A stretch of DNA of 64,000 nucleotides from Propionimicrobium sp. PCR01-08-3 (GCF_030286045.1 NZ_CP127390.1:2063482-2127481), one strand, 5' to 3'; counted from the stretch's first letter, positions 42,616-51,973 are shown. A program made the numbers and translations. Notes: generated from the sequence alone by a model not told the origin.

Positions 42616-43905
42616 GTGAGCAATCCTTCCTCGGTTTTCATCAGCCGCCTGCAGGGGTTGCCGGTATTGGACGCCTCCGGCGATCAGGTGGGCAAGATCC
42701 GTGATGTCGTCGTCCAGGCCAGGGCTACCGGACGCCCCCGAGTGCGAGGTCTGGTCGTCGAGCTTTTCGCCCGGCGACGCATCTTCGTCCCGATGACCAG
42801 GGTTCACGCCATCGATCCCACGCAGGTGCTGATCATCGGCGTCATCGACACCCGGCGCTTCAACCGGCGCGCGTCGGAGACCTTGGCGATCGACGAACTC
42901 TTCGACCGCACGGTGATCCTCGACGGCAAGAAACAGTCGATCTTCGACATCGCCATGGCCGAGGTGCGCAACCGTGAGTGGGAGCTGAGTGAAGTTGCCC
43001 TGCGCGAGATCAACCCGACCCGGCGTTTCGGCCTGCCGTCGTCCAACAAGGGCTCGATGGTCGTCGAACCGTGGTCGCTGATCGGCTCGCAGGTGCTGTA
43101 TGCCGAGCAGAGCACCGACGCCAAACTCGCCCAGCTCGCCGATATGAAACCGGCCGACGTCGCCCGCGAACTCTACGACATGGATCCGGACCGCAGGGCC
43201 GAAGTGGCGAGCGCTTTGGACGATGAGCAATTGGCCGACGCCTTCCAAGAGCTGCCCGAGGATGAACAGGTCGAGTTGCTGCAGTCGTTGGCGATCGAAC
43301 GAGCAGCCGACGTACTCGACGAGATGGATCCCGACGATGCCGCCGACCTCATCCATGACCTGCCGACCGATTTCGCCGAAGACCTGCTGGGCCGGATGGA
43401 GCCCGAGGACGCCGAAGATGTGCGCAATCTGCTGAAATACGAGGAGCTGACCGCGGGCGGCATGATGACCCCCGAGCCGGTGGTGGTGGGCGCCGACGAC
43501 ACGGTCGCCAAAGCTCTCGCCAAGGTCCGGCAAGAGGAGCTGACGCCTGCCCTGGCGTCCATGGTCTTCGTCACCAGGCAGCCGCACGACACTCCGTCCG
43601 GACGCTACCTCGGCGCCGTGCACGTGCAACGACTGCTCCGAGAACCTCCCAGCCTGCAGCTGGGCCAGATGGTCGATTCCGATTTGGAGCCGCTTGCCAC
43701 CGACGCCGATCTGCCCCAGGTCAGCCGCTACTTCGCCACCTACAATCTGGTGGTGGCGCCGGTGGTCAACCGCGACCATCAGCTGGTGGGCGCGGTGACC
43801 GTCGACGACCTGCTCGATCACATGTTGCCGCACGACTGGCGCGGCGACCAGATGGAAGGCAACGAGGCCGGCGAAATGGAAGTGAAGGAGGGCGAAAATG
43901 GCTGA
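42616..43905 (+). CDS. Soluble PRC-barrel/MgtE_N/CBS-domain protein
   Basis: This 429-residue protein has a PRC-barrel-like N-terminus (RLQGLPVLDASGDQVGKIRDV). An MgtE N-terminal superhelix follows (KPADVARELYDMDPDRRAEV, LDEMDPDDAADLIHDLPTD), then paired CBS domains (AGGMMTPEPVVVGADDTV, NLVVAPVVNRDHQLVGAVTV). It lacks the membrane pore of MgtE. It may sense Mg2+ or nucleotides and act on a partner, possibly the overlapping DUF1003 membrane protein; that link is inference. The GTG at 42,616 follows TACACT by 6 nt. Confidence 0.85.
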   Translation: MSNPSSVFISRLQGLPVLDASGDQVGKIRDVVVQARATGRPRVRGLVVELFARRRIFVPMTRVHAIDPTQVLIIGVIDTRRFNRRASETLAIDELFDRTVILDGKKQSIFDIAMAEVRNREWELSEVALREINPTRRFGLPSSNKGSMVVEPWSLIGSQVLYAEQSTDAKLAQLADMKPADVARELYDMDPDRRAEVASALDDEQLADAFQELPEDEQVELLQSLAIERAADVLDEMDPDDAADLIHDLPTDFAEDLLGRMEPEDAEDVRNLLKYEELTAGGMMTPEPVVVGADDTVAKALAKVRQEELTPALASMVFVTRQPHDTPSGRYLGAVHVQRLLREPPSLQLGQMVDSDLEPLATDADLPQVSRYFATYNLVVAPVVNRDHQLVGAVTVDDLLDHMLPHDWRGDQMEGNEAGEMEVKEGENG

Positions 43906-44461
43906 CAATTCCCGCCGCGACGAGGACCGCCTGAGTACGCCCGGACGCCGTTCGTCCTTCAGCTGGCCGAAATGGCTGCGTTTCGACGACGACTGGTTCG
44001 GGCGCTTCGCCGAACTTATCGCCCGCGGTATGGGCAGTGCCGGGTTCTTGATGGGCATGACGGTTTTCGTCACCGTGTGGATCGCGCTCAATGTGATCGG
44101 GTTGTTCGGCCTGAAATGGGATCCCTACCCGTTCATCCTGCTCAATCTTGCGTTCTCCACCCAGGCGTCCTATTCGGCTCCGCTGATTCTGCTCGCCCAG
44201 AACCGTCAAGAAGACCGCGACCGGCTGAGCCTGGACGAGGACCGCCGCGTCGCCGCCCAGAGCCGGGCCGACATGGATTACCTTGCCCGCGAGATCGCCG
44301 CGCTGCGCGGCAACATGGGCGAGTTGACGACCCGAGACTTCGTCCGCGGCGAATTGCGCGATCAATTGCGGGAGCTCTTGGAGGAGTTGGAAGGCCGGGA
44401 CGACGAGCCCGAGGCCGAGGCCGGCAATGGGCAAGCCAATCTGGGGACGGCGAAGAACTAG
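43898..44461 (+). CDS. DUF1003 membrane protein
   Basis: This 187-residue protein has two closely spaced membrane helices (about residues 48-68 and 76-100) with the DUF1003 pattern FVTVWIALNVIGLFGLKWDPYP and LAFSTQASYSAPLILLAQNRQ (read in parts). A charged helical C-terminus follows (DRDRLSLDEDRRVAAQSRAD). Function is unknown. The gene overlaps the MgtE_N/CBS gene by 8 bp, so the two proteins are made together and may form one complex. Confidence 0.88.
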   Translation: MADNSRRDEDRLSTPGRRSSFSWPKWLRFDDDWFGRFAELIARGMGSAGFLMGMTVFVTVWIALNVIGLFGLKWDPYPFILLNLAFSTQASYSAPLILLAQNRQEDRDRLSLDEDRRVAAQSRADMDYLAREIAALRGNMGELTTRDFVRGELRDQLRELLEELEGRDDEPEAEAGNGQANLGTAKN

Positions 44462-44558
44462 CTCGTCGGGTGGTTTCCTTTCCTCAGTGCATCGCCCGTC
44501 AACGACTTCGCCAACCGCCCAGGTTGCATGACGATGCGGTCCGGGGTGCTCGATCCGG

Positions 44559-44579
44559 GAAGCGACGGGCAGCGATAAT
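44559..44579. repeat. 21-bp exact dispersed repeat, copy 1
   Basis: GAAGCGACGGGCAGCGATAA plus T, identical to 47294-47314 on the same strand. It lies 56 bp before the mrp start. Confidence 0.75.
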
Positions 44580-44635
44580 CTTTCGAAGCGTGCCCCAACT
44601 TGAAAGTATTCCCTCGGTCGCGTAGTGATGAACCC

Positions 44636-45820
44636 GTGAGTGAAACCAATCCGATACTGGCGAACGTGCGCCAAGCGCTGTCCACGGTGATCGATCCGGA
44701 GATCCGGCGCCCCATCACCGATCTGGACATGGTCGACGAACTGGCCATCGACGAGGCCGGTGTCGTCCAGGTCACCGTGTTGCTGACCGTTGCCGGATGC
44801 CCGCTGCGCAACACCATCGAAGAAGACGTGACCGCCGCAGTGAACAAGGTGCCCGGAGTCACCGGTCTCAAGCTCGAGATCGGCGCGATGAGCGCCGAGC
44901 AGCGCGCCGCACTGACCAGCAAGCTTCGTGGCGGCGCTCCGCAGCCTGTCATTCCATTCGCTCAGCCGGGTTCGTTGACCCGGGTGATCGCCGTCGCCTC
45001 CGGCAAAGGCGGTGTCGGCAAGAGCTCGATGACGGTCAACCTGGCCTTGGATCTCGCCAAGCAGGGCTTCAGCGTCGGACTGCTCGACGCCGACATCTAC
45101 GGCCACTCGATCCCCGACCTGCTGGGCATTCCCGAGGACGCCCGGCCCACCATGGTCGACTCCATGATCATGCCGGTACCGGTCGAGTATGTCAGCGCCG
45201 ACGGCAAGAAGGCCGCGCTGAAGGTGATCAGCATGGGCATGCTGAAGGAGTCGAAGGACCAGGTGATCGCCTGGCGCGGCCCGATCCTCGATCGCGCACT
45301 CACCCAGCTACTCGCCGAGGTCTTCTGGGGCGATCTCGACTTCTTCCTCATCGATCTGCCTCCGGGCACCGGTGATGTCGCAATGTCGATCGGCCAGAAG
45401 CTGCCGGGCAGCGACATGATCGTGGTCACCACCCCGCAGCCCAGTGTCGCCTGGGTTGCAGAGCGCGCCGGCACCATGGGGTCGATGCTGCATCAAAACG
45501 TGATCGGCGTCATCGAGAACATGAGCTGGCTCGAGACCGCCTGCCCGCATTGCGGCGAGACGCATCGTGTCGAACTCTTCGGCACGGGCGGCGGCCAGCA
45601 GACCGCGGACGCACTGACCGATCGGCTGGCTCACGATGTGCCGCTGCTCACCCAGATCCCGATGGATTTCGCTCTCGGTGCCGGAGCGGAGATCAACGCC
45701 CCGGTGGTCATTGCGCAACCGGACTCCCCCGCTGCCGTCGCGATCAGCTCGGTCGCCGGGCACCTCGTGCAGACCAAGCCTTCGGTGGCCGGCAAGCCGC
45801 TCAGCCTGATCACTCACTGA
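44636..45820 (+). CDS. mrp: Mrp/NBP35-type iron-sulfur cluster carrier ATPase
   Basis: This 394-residue protein carries Fe-S clusters to target proteins. The N-terminal MIP18/DUF59 domain spans about residues 1-95 (VIDPEIRRPITDLDMVDEL, GCPLRNTIEEDV). The P-loop domain has the deviant Walker A VASGKGGVGKSSMTVNLAL, LLDADIYGHSIPDLLG and FFLIDLPPGTGDVAMS. The cluster-binding CxxC is in ETACPHCGETH. The GTG at 44,636 gives the family's normal N-terminus. The stop abuts the convergent tatB gene with no spacer. Confidence 0.93.
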   Translation: MSETNPILANVRQALSTVIDPEIRRPITDLDMVDELAIDEAGVVQVTVLLTVAGCPLRNTIEEDVTAAVNKVPGVTGLKLEIGAMSAEQRAALTSKLRGGAPQPVIPFAQPGSLTRVIAVASGKGGVGKSSMTVNLALDLAKQGFSVGLLDADIYGHSIPDLLGIPEDARPTMVDSMIMPVPVEYVSADGKKAALKVISMGMLKESKDQVIAWRGPILDRALTQLLAEVFWGDLDFFLIDLPPGTGDVAMSIGQKLPGSDMIVVTTPQPSVAWVAERAGTMGSMLHQNVIGVIENMSWLETACPHCGETHRVELFGTGGGQQTADALTDRLAHDVPLLTQIPMDFALGAGAEINAPVVIAQPDSPAAVAISSVAGHLVQTKPSVAGKPLSLITH

Positions 45821-46318
45821 TCAGGTGGCCTCATCGTCCCAGGGAATGCGCTTGTCACGTGCATTCGGGGACGATGAAGCTTGAGCTTGGGCCGTACCGG
45901 TTCCAGGTGTGGACCCCTCCGGCGCGCCGTCCTTGGCTGTCACCGGGGCCGCACTGATGACGGGTTTCGCCGATCTGACCTCGCCGTTGATATCGGACGC
46001 AGCACCGGTCAGATCGTTGCGTACCCCGTCGAGATCCCGCTTGATCTCGACGATGTCATCTTCGATGTCGGCTAGCAGCGTTTTGCGCACGAGGGTTTTC
46101 GGGTTCAGGTCCGACAGCTGAAGGTCCTTGTATTCCGGTCCCAGTTCGTCGCGTAGCGACCCCATCGCCTGATTGGCGAAGACGCGGACGAAGTGCACCA
46201 CCCGGGCGGCCTTCCGGCTGAGTTGGGGCAATTTCTCCGGGCCGAACATGATGACTCCGAGCACCAGCAGCAGCACCAGCTCACTTGCGCCGATACCGAA
46301 AAACTCCTGTGGAATCAC
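45821..46318 (-). CDS. tatB: Sec-independent protein translocase subunit TatB
   Basis: This is a Tat export component of 165 residues. The N-terminal membrane helix and hinge (IGASELVLLLVLGVIMFGPEKLP) are diagnostic. An amphipathic helix follows, then a long disordered acidic/Pro/Ala tail. Members of this size are TatB rather than TatA. The start is GTG at 46,318 with TAGGTC 6 nt upstream. It does not overlap the dapA gene upstream (24-bp gap), but may share a transcript with it. Confidence 0.9.
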   Translation of the reverse strand: MIPQEFFGIGASELVLLLVLGVIMFGPEKLPQLSRKAARVVHFVRVFANQAMGSLRDELGPEYKDLQLSDLNPKTLVRKTLLADIEDDIVEIKRDLDGVRNDLTGAASDINGEVRSAKPVISAAPVTAKDGAPEGSTPGTGTAQAQASSSPNARDKRIPWDDEAT

Positions 46319-46341
46319 CTGCGTGACCTAAGAACGAAGAA

Positions 46342-47223
46342 TTACAGATTCGCCTGATCCAAAATGGCGCCGAATGCCTTGGCCTGGGCTTTGGAAGCGG
46401 GCAGCAACGGGGCCCGGAGACCGCCGACATCGAAGCCTTGATGCGCCAACCCCGCCTTGACCATCATGACGCCCTGGGTGGCGAAGACGCCGGTGTAGAC
46501 GGGCAGCAGTTCGCGATAGATGCGCAGGGCCTCTGCCGTGTTCCCGGCGAACCAGGCGTCCAAGAGCTCGGCTGTGCGGCGTCCGGTGAAATGGGTGGAT
46601 GTGCCGATCACGCCGACACCGCCGACCGACAAGATCGGCAGCACCTTGGCGTCGTCCCCGGCGAAGTAGTTGAGGTCTGTGGCGGCCATCACCTCAGCCG
46701 ATCCGGCGATGTCGTTCTTCGCGTCCTTCACGGCCACAATATTGGGATGCTTGGCCAGCCGCATCAGTGAGGACGTCTCGATAGGACGCCCGGTACGGTG
46801 CGGAATGTCGTAAAGGATCATCGGCAAATCGGTCGCGCCGGCCAAAGTCTCGAAGTGCGCGACGATGGCGTCCTGGGGCGGCAACGAATAGTAGGGCGTC
46901 ACGGCCAGCAGCCCGTCGGCACCGGCGGCGGCGGCCTGGTGGCACAACTCCACCGAGTGAGCGGTGATATTGGTGCCGATGCCTGCCACGACTTTGGCGT
47001 GGTCTCCGACTGCCTCCTTCACCGCACCGACGAGCCGCGCTTTCTCTTCGTCGGTGGTGGTGGGTGATTCACCGGTGGTGCCGTTGACAAGGACAATCTC
47101 ATTGCGCTGCTCATCTACCAGCCGGAGGGCCAGCTTCTGCGCCTTCACCAGATCGACTCCGCCTTCGGCATCGAAAGGAGTCACCATGGCAGTTGCTAGC
47201 CGGCCGAGCACTGGTTCAGTCAT
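46342..47223 (-). CDS. dapA: 4-hydroxy-tetrahydrodipicolinate synthase
   Basis: This enzyme condenses pyruvate with aspartate semialdehyde, the first committed step to diaminopimelate and lysine. The 293-residue TIM barrel has LATAMVTPFDAEGGVDLVKA, the substrate loop VNGTTGESPTTTDEEK, YYSLPPQ, the catalytic Tyr in ILYDIPHRTGRPI and the Schiff-base Lys in NIVAVKDAKNDI. The ATG at 47,223 is preceded by TATCAT at 6 nt. dapC, dapD and dapE lie 5-10 kb away, so the pathway genes are scattered but local. Confidence 0.94.
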   Translation of the reverse strand: MTEPVLGRLATAMVTPFDAEGGVDLVKAQKLALRLVDEQRNEIVLVNGTTGESPTTTDEEKARLVGAVKEAVGDHAKVVAGIGTNITAHSVELCHQAAAAGADGLLAVTPYYSLPPQDAIVAHFETLAGATDLPMILYDIPHRTGRPIETSSLMRLAKHPNIVAVKDAKNDIAGSAEVMAATDLNYFAGDDAKVLPILSVGGVGVIGTSTHFTGRRTAELLDAWFAGNTAEALRIYRELLPVYTGVFATQGVMMVKAGLAHQGFDVGGLRAPLLPASKAQAKAFGAILDQANL

Positions 47224-47293
47224 GGCACCATGATAGACGTGCTCACCCTCGACAAGTCTTCTGCGTTCACCATGGTCAGGCGCCCAATTCTGC

Positions 47294-47314
47294 GAAGCGA
47301 CGGGCAGCGATAAT
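47294..47314. repeat. 21-bp exact dispersed repeat, copy 2
   Basis: Identical to 44559-44579. It lies 79 bp upstream of the O-methyltransferase start. Confidence 0.75.
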
Positions 47315-47380
47315 TCTCCGGCGGGAGCCTACCGTGAACCATTCGGGTCGGCACCGCAGGCGTTGTGCAGCCATTACCAG

Positions 47381-47386
47381 TAGGAT
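47381..47386 (+). promoter_or_regulatory. Candidate -10 element of the O-methyltransferase gene (leaderless)
   Basis: TAGGAT ends 7 nt before the GTG at 47,394. Confidence 0.5.
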
Positions 47387-47393
47387 TGCGGTT

Positions 47394-48035
47394 GTGAGTG
47401 AGACTTTCCTGCTCGACCAGCGTTCGGTCGCTTTTGCCGAGGACTATGTTCCTGCCTCTGAACAGGTCAGTGCCGCCAGGCGCAATGCGATCGCAGACGA
47501 TGCTCCTGCGCCATCCAACGGCGTAACCACTGCCCTGACCTTCCTCGCCAAGGCGCTCGATGCCACGGCGGTCGTCGAGATCGGCACCGGCACGGGGACG
47601 ACCGGCCTGGCGCTTTTCGAGGGCATGAATCCCAACGGCGTCCTCACCAGCATCGACTCGGAGGTCGACTGGCAGTTGGACGCGAAGCAGACCTTCCGTG
47701 ACAACCAAATTCCCTCGCAGCGTTTCCGGTTGATCTCGGGACGCCCGCTCGACGTGCTCAACAACCTGCGCGATGGTGCCTACGACCTGGTCCTGATCAA
47801 CGCGGACAAGCTCGAATATGTGGAATACGTTGCGCAGGCCGAAAGGCTGCTGCGTTCTGGTGGCATCGCAGTGATCAACGACGCCCTGTGGCAAGACCTG
47901 GTCGCCGATCCGGCGGACGAAACCGATGAGACGGTCATCATCCGGGAGGCACTCACCGCGGTACAGGAGGCGGAGATCTTCACCCCGCTGCTGCTCCCGC
48001 TGGGCGAGGGGCTGCTCGCCGCCGTCAAGAACTGA
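47394..48035 (+). CDS. O-methyltransferase (SAM-dependent, family 3-like)
   Basis: This 213-residue class I methyltransferase resembles the actinobacterial Rv1220c-type proteins. The SAM-binding motif is VVEIGTGTGTTGLALFEGM. The acidic residue is in LTSIDSEVDWQLDAK, and the metal/catalytic stretch is YDLVLINADKLEYVEYV followed by GGIAVINDALWQD. The methyl acceptor is unknown. I chose the GTG at 47,394 because TAGGAT lies 7 nt upstream. It is followed by a 275-bp gap that holds a terminator and no gene. Confidence 0.88.
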   Translation: MSETFLLDQRSVAFAEDYVPASEQVSAARRNAIADDAPAPSNGVTTALTFLAKALDATAVVEIGTGTGTTGLALFEGMNPNGVLTSIDSEVDWQLDAKQTFRDNQIPSQRFRLISGRPLDVLNNLRDGAYDLVLINADKLEYVEYVAQAERLLRSGGIAVINDALWQDLVADPADETDETVIIREALTAVQEAEIFTPLLLPLGEGLLAAVKN

Positions 48036-48230
48036 AGCTATCGGCCGAATACACGCTCGTGTTCCGTCGAGTTCGCTCGCCTTCGTACATACCGCTCTCC
48101 CAAAACAAGATTGCTCGCGTTGCAACAGCAGCAGGCTTCCTTAAGGCGAGCTTACGAACCCCGGCGGCGGGCAGCCGGCAGGACCGCCCGCGAATGCGTC
48201 TACCACCCCTGACCTCAGCCGCAGCAAAGC

Positions 48231-48266
48231 GGGGGTTCTGGGCTGTGTAAGCAGTCCAGAACCCCC
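48231..48266. terminator. Bidirectional terminator
   Basis: GGGGGTTCTGG (48231-48241) and CCAGAACCCCC (48256-48266) form a perfect 11-bp stem with a 14-nt loop, followed by a T-rich stretch (GTTTTGTTT). It lies between the convergent O-methyltransferase and glgC genes. Confidence 0.8.
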
Positions 48267-48310
48267 GGTTCGCCGTTTTGTTTCTGCTAGGACTTGTTTC
48301 GGCCGCGCCC

Positions 48311-49534
48311 CTAAATCGGCGTGACCTCGACATTCTTCGGGACGACGGTGACGCCGTGGTCCGAGATCGTGAAGCCGCGCGCCTCGTCCGCTTCGTGATC
48401 GACGCCGATCTGCACGCCGTCGGGCACGACCACATTCTTGTCGAGGATGACGTTACGCAGCACACAGTTCTGCCCGACCCGCGAGTTGTGCATGATGACG
48501 CAACCATCGACCGATGAATGATTTTCGATACGCACACCGGGGCTGAGCACCGAGTGATCGACATCGCCGCCGGAGATGATGCAGCCGTTCGTCACGATCG
48601 AGCTTTCGGCGGTGCCGTGCAAGGTGAACTTCGCGCCGGGCAGCTGCGGCTGCTGAGTCCAGATCGGCCATTGCTGGTTGTACAGGTTGAACTGCGGAAC
48701 CACCGAGATCAGGTCCATATGAGCATCGAAGAAGGCATCGATGGTGCCCACGTCACGCCAATAGTTGCGGTCGAGTTCGGTGGAGCCCGGGACGTCATTC
48801 TCGGTGAAGTCGTAGACCGAGCATTCGTGGGCGTCAACGAACGATGGGATGATGTTGCCGCCCATGTCGTGCTTGGATTCCTTGTCGTGCCCGTCGGCTT
48901 CCAGGCATTCCACGAATTCTTTCCGGCTGAAGATGTAGTTGCCCATGGAGGCGAACGACTCGTCCGGTGAATCGGGAAGCCCTGGCGGATCTTTCGGCTT
49001 CTCCAAGAAACGCTCGATCACCCGGTCAGAGCCGGCATCGATGATGCCGAACGCCGAAGCCTCGTTTCTGGGCACCCGGATAGCCGCAACCGAGGCAGGC
49101 AGCCGGGAATCGATATGCGCCTGCAGCATCTGCGCGACATCCATCCGATAGATGTTGTCGGCGCCGAAGACGATGATGTAATCGGGATTCTCATCGTTGA
49201 TCAGGTTCATCGACTGGTAGATGGCATCAGCACTGCCCTGATACCAGTGCGGTCCGCGGCGCTGCTGAGCCGGAACCGGCGTGATGTAGTTGCCGAGCAT
49301 GCTCGACAGGCGCCAGCTGACGGTGATGTGCCGGTCGAGCGAATGCGACTTGTACTGGGTGAGCACGGCGACTTTCGTGAAGCCGGAATTCACCATATTT
49401 GAGAGGGCGAAATCGATGAGGCGGTAGGTGCCACCGAAGGGTACGGCCGGCTTGGCCCGATCAGCAGTGAGGGGCATGAGTCGTTTGCCCTCGCCCCCGG
49501 CAAGAACAATCGAGAGAACTTTGGGTTGTGCCAT
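48311..49534 (-). CDS. glgC: Glucose-1-phosphate adenylyltransferase
   Basis: This enzyme makes ADP-glucose for glycogen. The 407-residue product has the nucleotidyltransferase motif [35 protein letters not shown], the catalytic Asp in [10 protein letters not shown] and the sugar-phosphate site [12 protein letters not shown]-terminal left-handed beta-helix completes it ([20 protein letters not shown]). It is divergent from the glycogen synthase gene, with a 281-bp shared control region in which I see no further gene. Confidence 0.95.
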   Translation of the reverse strand: MAQPKVLSIVLAGGEGKRLMPLTADRAKPAVPFGGTYRLIDFALSNMVNSGFTKVAVLTQYKSHSLDRHITVSWRLSSMLGNYITPVPAQQRRGPHWYQGSADAIYQSMNLINDENPDYIIVFGADNIYRMDVAQMLQAHIDSRLPASVAAIRVPRNEASAFGIIDAGSDRVIERFLEKPKDPPGLPDSPDESFASMGNYIFSRKEFVECLEADGHDKESKHDMGGNIIPSFVDAHECSVYDFTENDVPGSTELDRNYWRDVGTIDAFFDAHMDLISVVPQFNLYNQQWPIWTQQPQLPGAKFTLHGTAESSIVTNGCIISGGDVDHSVLSPGVRIENHSSVDGCVIMHNSRVGQNCVLRNVILDKNVVVPDGVQIGVDHEADEARGFTISDHGVTVVPKNVEVTPI

Positions 49535-49815
49535 GACATGAACTTAAGGTCTCGCGCCCAACTTGGCAACACATATAGAAAACTGGTGGCTCCGAGCGCT
49601 CTCACCTCGGAGGAGGAGTTACTCCGCCCGGCACGGTCACAGCCCGAGACGAGCATCTGCACCCACGCCATCGGGCATCGCGAGTCCGGCCACTGAGCAC
49701 CGCCTTTTCTGGTGACCCTCACCTTGGGCGAAGACCTGAGGCAATTCGTGGTTCACCTGGAGTTTTTTTCTCGTTCGCGCTGCCGCAAATCCAGGTCATG
49801 TGACACGATCAGGTC

Positions 49816-51009
49816 ATGCGCGTTTCGATACTCACCCGGGAATACCCTCCCTATATCTACGGCGGTGCCGGCGTCCACGTCGGACAACTGGTTCCCCAAC
49901 TCCGCAAGTTCTGTGACTTCGTTGACGTTCAGGCCATGGGCGAGCCCCGCGAAGGCGCCACCGCCCATCCCGAGAACTACCCCGAAGGCGCCAACGGCGC
50001 CATCCGTACGCTGGGCGCCGACGTTGCGATGGCCGCCGCCGTGCCCGAGGTCGACGTCATCCACGCACATACCTGGTATGCGCAGTTCGCCGGCATCATC
50101 GCCGGCCAGTTCCAAGACGTCCCGACCGTGGTGACCGCCCACTCGCTGGAGCCCGATCGTCCGTGGAAGGTCGAGCAACTGGGCGGTGGCTATCGGGTTT
50201 CGAGCTGGATCGAGAAGACCGCCTATGAGAATGCGGACGCCGTGATCGCGGTCTCCGCGGCCATGATCGAGAACATTCAGAATGCCTACCCGTTCGTCGA
50301 GCGGGAGCGTATTCACGTGGTCAGGAACGGCATCGATCCCGACGAGTTCAAGCCCGACCCCAACACCGACATCATCGAAGGCTTGGGCGTCGATCTTGAT
50401 AAGCCGATCGTGACCTTCGTCGGACGCATTACCCGCCAGAAGGGCCTGGTCCATCTGGTTCGCGCGGCACAGCTGCTGGATCCGGACACCCAGGTGCTGC
50501 TGCTGGCGGGCGCCCCCGACACCCCGGAGATCGCCGAAGAGTTCAACAAGGCGTTCGGTGACCTCGACGCATCGCGCAGCGGCGTGAAGTGGGTGCAGGA
50601 GATGCTGCCCCGCGAGTCGGTGCGGCAGGTGCTCACCCATTCGACAGTGTTTGCCTGCCCGTCCATCTATGAGCCGCTCGGCATCGTCAATCTTGAGGCC
50701 ATGGCCTGCGAGATTCCGGTGGTGGCTTCGGCCGTCGGCGGCATTCCCGAGGTCGTGGTGGATGGCGAGACCGGGCTGCTGGTGCCCTACGACCCGGCCA
50801 AGGCCGGCGATGCGTCCTACATCGAGGCATTCGAGAAGGACTTCGCCGACAAGCTGAACCAGGTGACCCGCGATCGGTCACGGGCCCGCGAGATGGGCCT
50901 TGCCGGCCGCCGGCGCTGCATCGACCAGTTCAGTTGGGAGAAGATCGCCCGGGAGACCGTGGAGGTCTACAAGGCGGCCATCGCCCATCACGACGCCAAG
51001 AAGAAGTGA
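49816..51009 (+). CDS. glgA: Glycogen synthase / alpha-maltose-1-phosphate synthase (GT4 type)
   Basis: This 397-residue glycosyltransferase is of the actinobacterial GT4 type (MRVSILTREYPPYIYGGAGV), shorter than GT5 glycogen synthases. Motifs include HAHTWYAQFAGIIAGQ, FVGRITRQKGLVHLVRAAQL and the C-terminal E-x7-E site in PSIYEPLGIVNLEAMACEIP. Enzymes of this group (GlgM in mycobacteria) join ADP-glucose to glucose-1-phosphate to make maltose-1-phosphate, or extend glucan. The choice between roles is not visible in the sequence. No ribosome-binding site is obvious before the ATG at 49,816. Confidence 0.92.
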   Translation: MRVSILTREYPPYIYGGAGVHVGQLVPQLRKFCDFVDVQAMGEPREGATAHPENYPEGANGAIRTLGADVAMAAAVPEVDVIHAHTWYAQFAGIIAGQFQDVPTVVTAHSLEPDRPWKVEQLGGGYRVSSWIEKTAYENADAVIAVSAAMIENIQNAYPFVERERIHVVRNGIDPDEFKPDPNTDIIEGLGVDLDKPIVTFVGRITRQKGLVHLVRAAQLLDPDTQVLLLAGAPDTPEIAEEFNKAFGDLDASRSGVKWVQEMLPRESVRQVLTHSTVFACPSIYEPLGIVNLEAMACEIPVVASAVGGIPEVVVDGETGLLVPYDPAKAGDASYIEAFEKDFADKLNQVTRDRSRAREMGLAGRRRCIDQFSWEKIARETVEVYKAAIAHHDAKKK

Positions 51010-51172
51010 TCGGGAAAGCCTGCCTGACCCGCAGGCCAAAGCCGTCTGCAATGCTGCATTTCTCCGTGTGATGACCCTGAACCCGATAGCGCCGAAGCAT
51101 CCGGTGCAGCGATGAGAGGAACCGGGGATCAGGGCGGGGTATCGGAAACATCCGGCAAATAAAAACAAAGAA

Positions 51173-51212
51173 GACCGGTTGGGCGAACCATCGTGGTTTC
51201 ACCCAACCGGCC
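51173..51212. terminator. Bidirectional terminator
   Basis: CCGGTTGGG and CCCAACCGG enclose a nested GAACCA/TGGTTT stem. The structure ends in a TT-rich stretch on one side and an A-rich run (AATAAAAAC) on the other, between convergent glgA and the DUF3117 gene. Confidence 0.75.
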
Positions 51213-51255
51213 TTCGCGTTTCACATGAAAGTGTGTGCCGGAGTTGATGTGGTCG

Positions 51256-51423
51256 TCAGCCCACCACGGATTTGAGGCACTCCAGCAGGGAGGACGCTTC
51301 TTCAGCGTTCAACTCGACCACCAGCCGGCCACCGCCATCCACCGGAACTCGCATCACGATGCCACGGCCTTCTTTAGCGACCTCCATCGGGCCGTCACCC
51401 GTACGCGGTTTCATCGCTGCCAT
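51256..51423 (-). CDS. DUF3117 micro-protein
   Basis: This is a 55-residue protein with the actinobacterial DUF3117 sequence: MAAMKPRTGDGPMEVAKEGR, then IVMRVPVDGGGRLVVELNAE, then EASSLLECLKSVVG. The family is nearly universal and highly conserved in actinomycetes, but its function is unknown. GAGG lies 5 nt before the ATG at 51,423. A terminator follows directly, so it appears to be a single-gene unit. The 208-bp gap to its right (51,424-51,631) shows no gene. Confidence 0.92.
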   Translation of the reverse strand: MAAMKPRTGDGPMEVAKEGRGIVMRVPVDGGGRLVVELNAEEASSLLECLKSVVG

Positions 51424-51631
51424 TACATCCTCATTTCTGCCCGTCTGACGAACTACCAGATACCATTATTCCGCATTGCTCCCAGCAGCGGGCCGGTTAG
51501 GGTAGCTTTCGGAGTCTGATTGCCATCCACCGAACGGGTTAGCCCGGCATGTTCACAACGAGCTTTGCGCGCGGATGTGGCTTGCTGCGCTCGTCAACTC
51601 TTCGTGCCAGATCGAACCTGATGACGTGGGA

Positions 51632-51973
51632 TCAGAGGCTCTCCGGCCAGCCGTTGGGCACTCCACCGATGAGTTCCGGGTCGACGGGCGCGCCTTCGTC
51701 CATCTTTTCGGACGAATCAGAGGTGCCATCGAGTTGTGCCGAAACACGGTCCAGTACTGCGTCCACCTGTTCCATCGAATAGCCTCGGGTGACTACCGCG
51801 AACGAGAGTCCGTCGAGGTCCTTCGCGGTGATCGGTTCGCCTTTGGACGGGACTCTGGGCGCCGGGCGATCGTCCACCTGGGGCGCCATCTCGCCACCCC
51901 GGCCAGTTGCGGCGAAGAAGATGAAGCCGACGATCACGATCATCAGCGCAGCGAAAACCCAACCCATGCTCAC
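51632..51973 (-). CDS. Membrane protein with DivIVA-like motif
   Basis: This 113-residue protein has an N-terminal membrane helix (WVFAALMIVIVGFIFFA). A linker and a short DivIVA-type segment follow (GLSFAVVTRGYSMEQVDAVLDRV), a motif that binds curved membrane or septal partners. The C-terminus is acidic. The GTG at 51,973 overlaps the dapE stop as GTGA; an ATG at 51,967 is equally possible. It is co-transcribed with dapE. A polar or septal role is suggested by the motif only. Confidence 0.75.
   Translation of the reverse strand: MSMGWVFAALMIVIVGFIFFAATGRGGEMAPQVDDRPAPRVPSKGEPITAKDLDGLSFAVVTRGYSMEQVDAVLDRVSAQLDGTSDSSEKMDEGAPVDPELIGGVPNGWPESL

Noticed and set aside
42523-44091. Long open frame (522 codons) on the minus strand opposite the MgtE_N/CBS and DUF1003 genes.
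   Set aside because: It is antisense to two genes with clear domains, and its composition (His, Arg, Gly rich) is that of a high-GC shadow frame.
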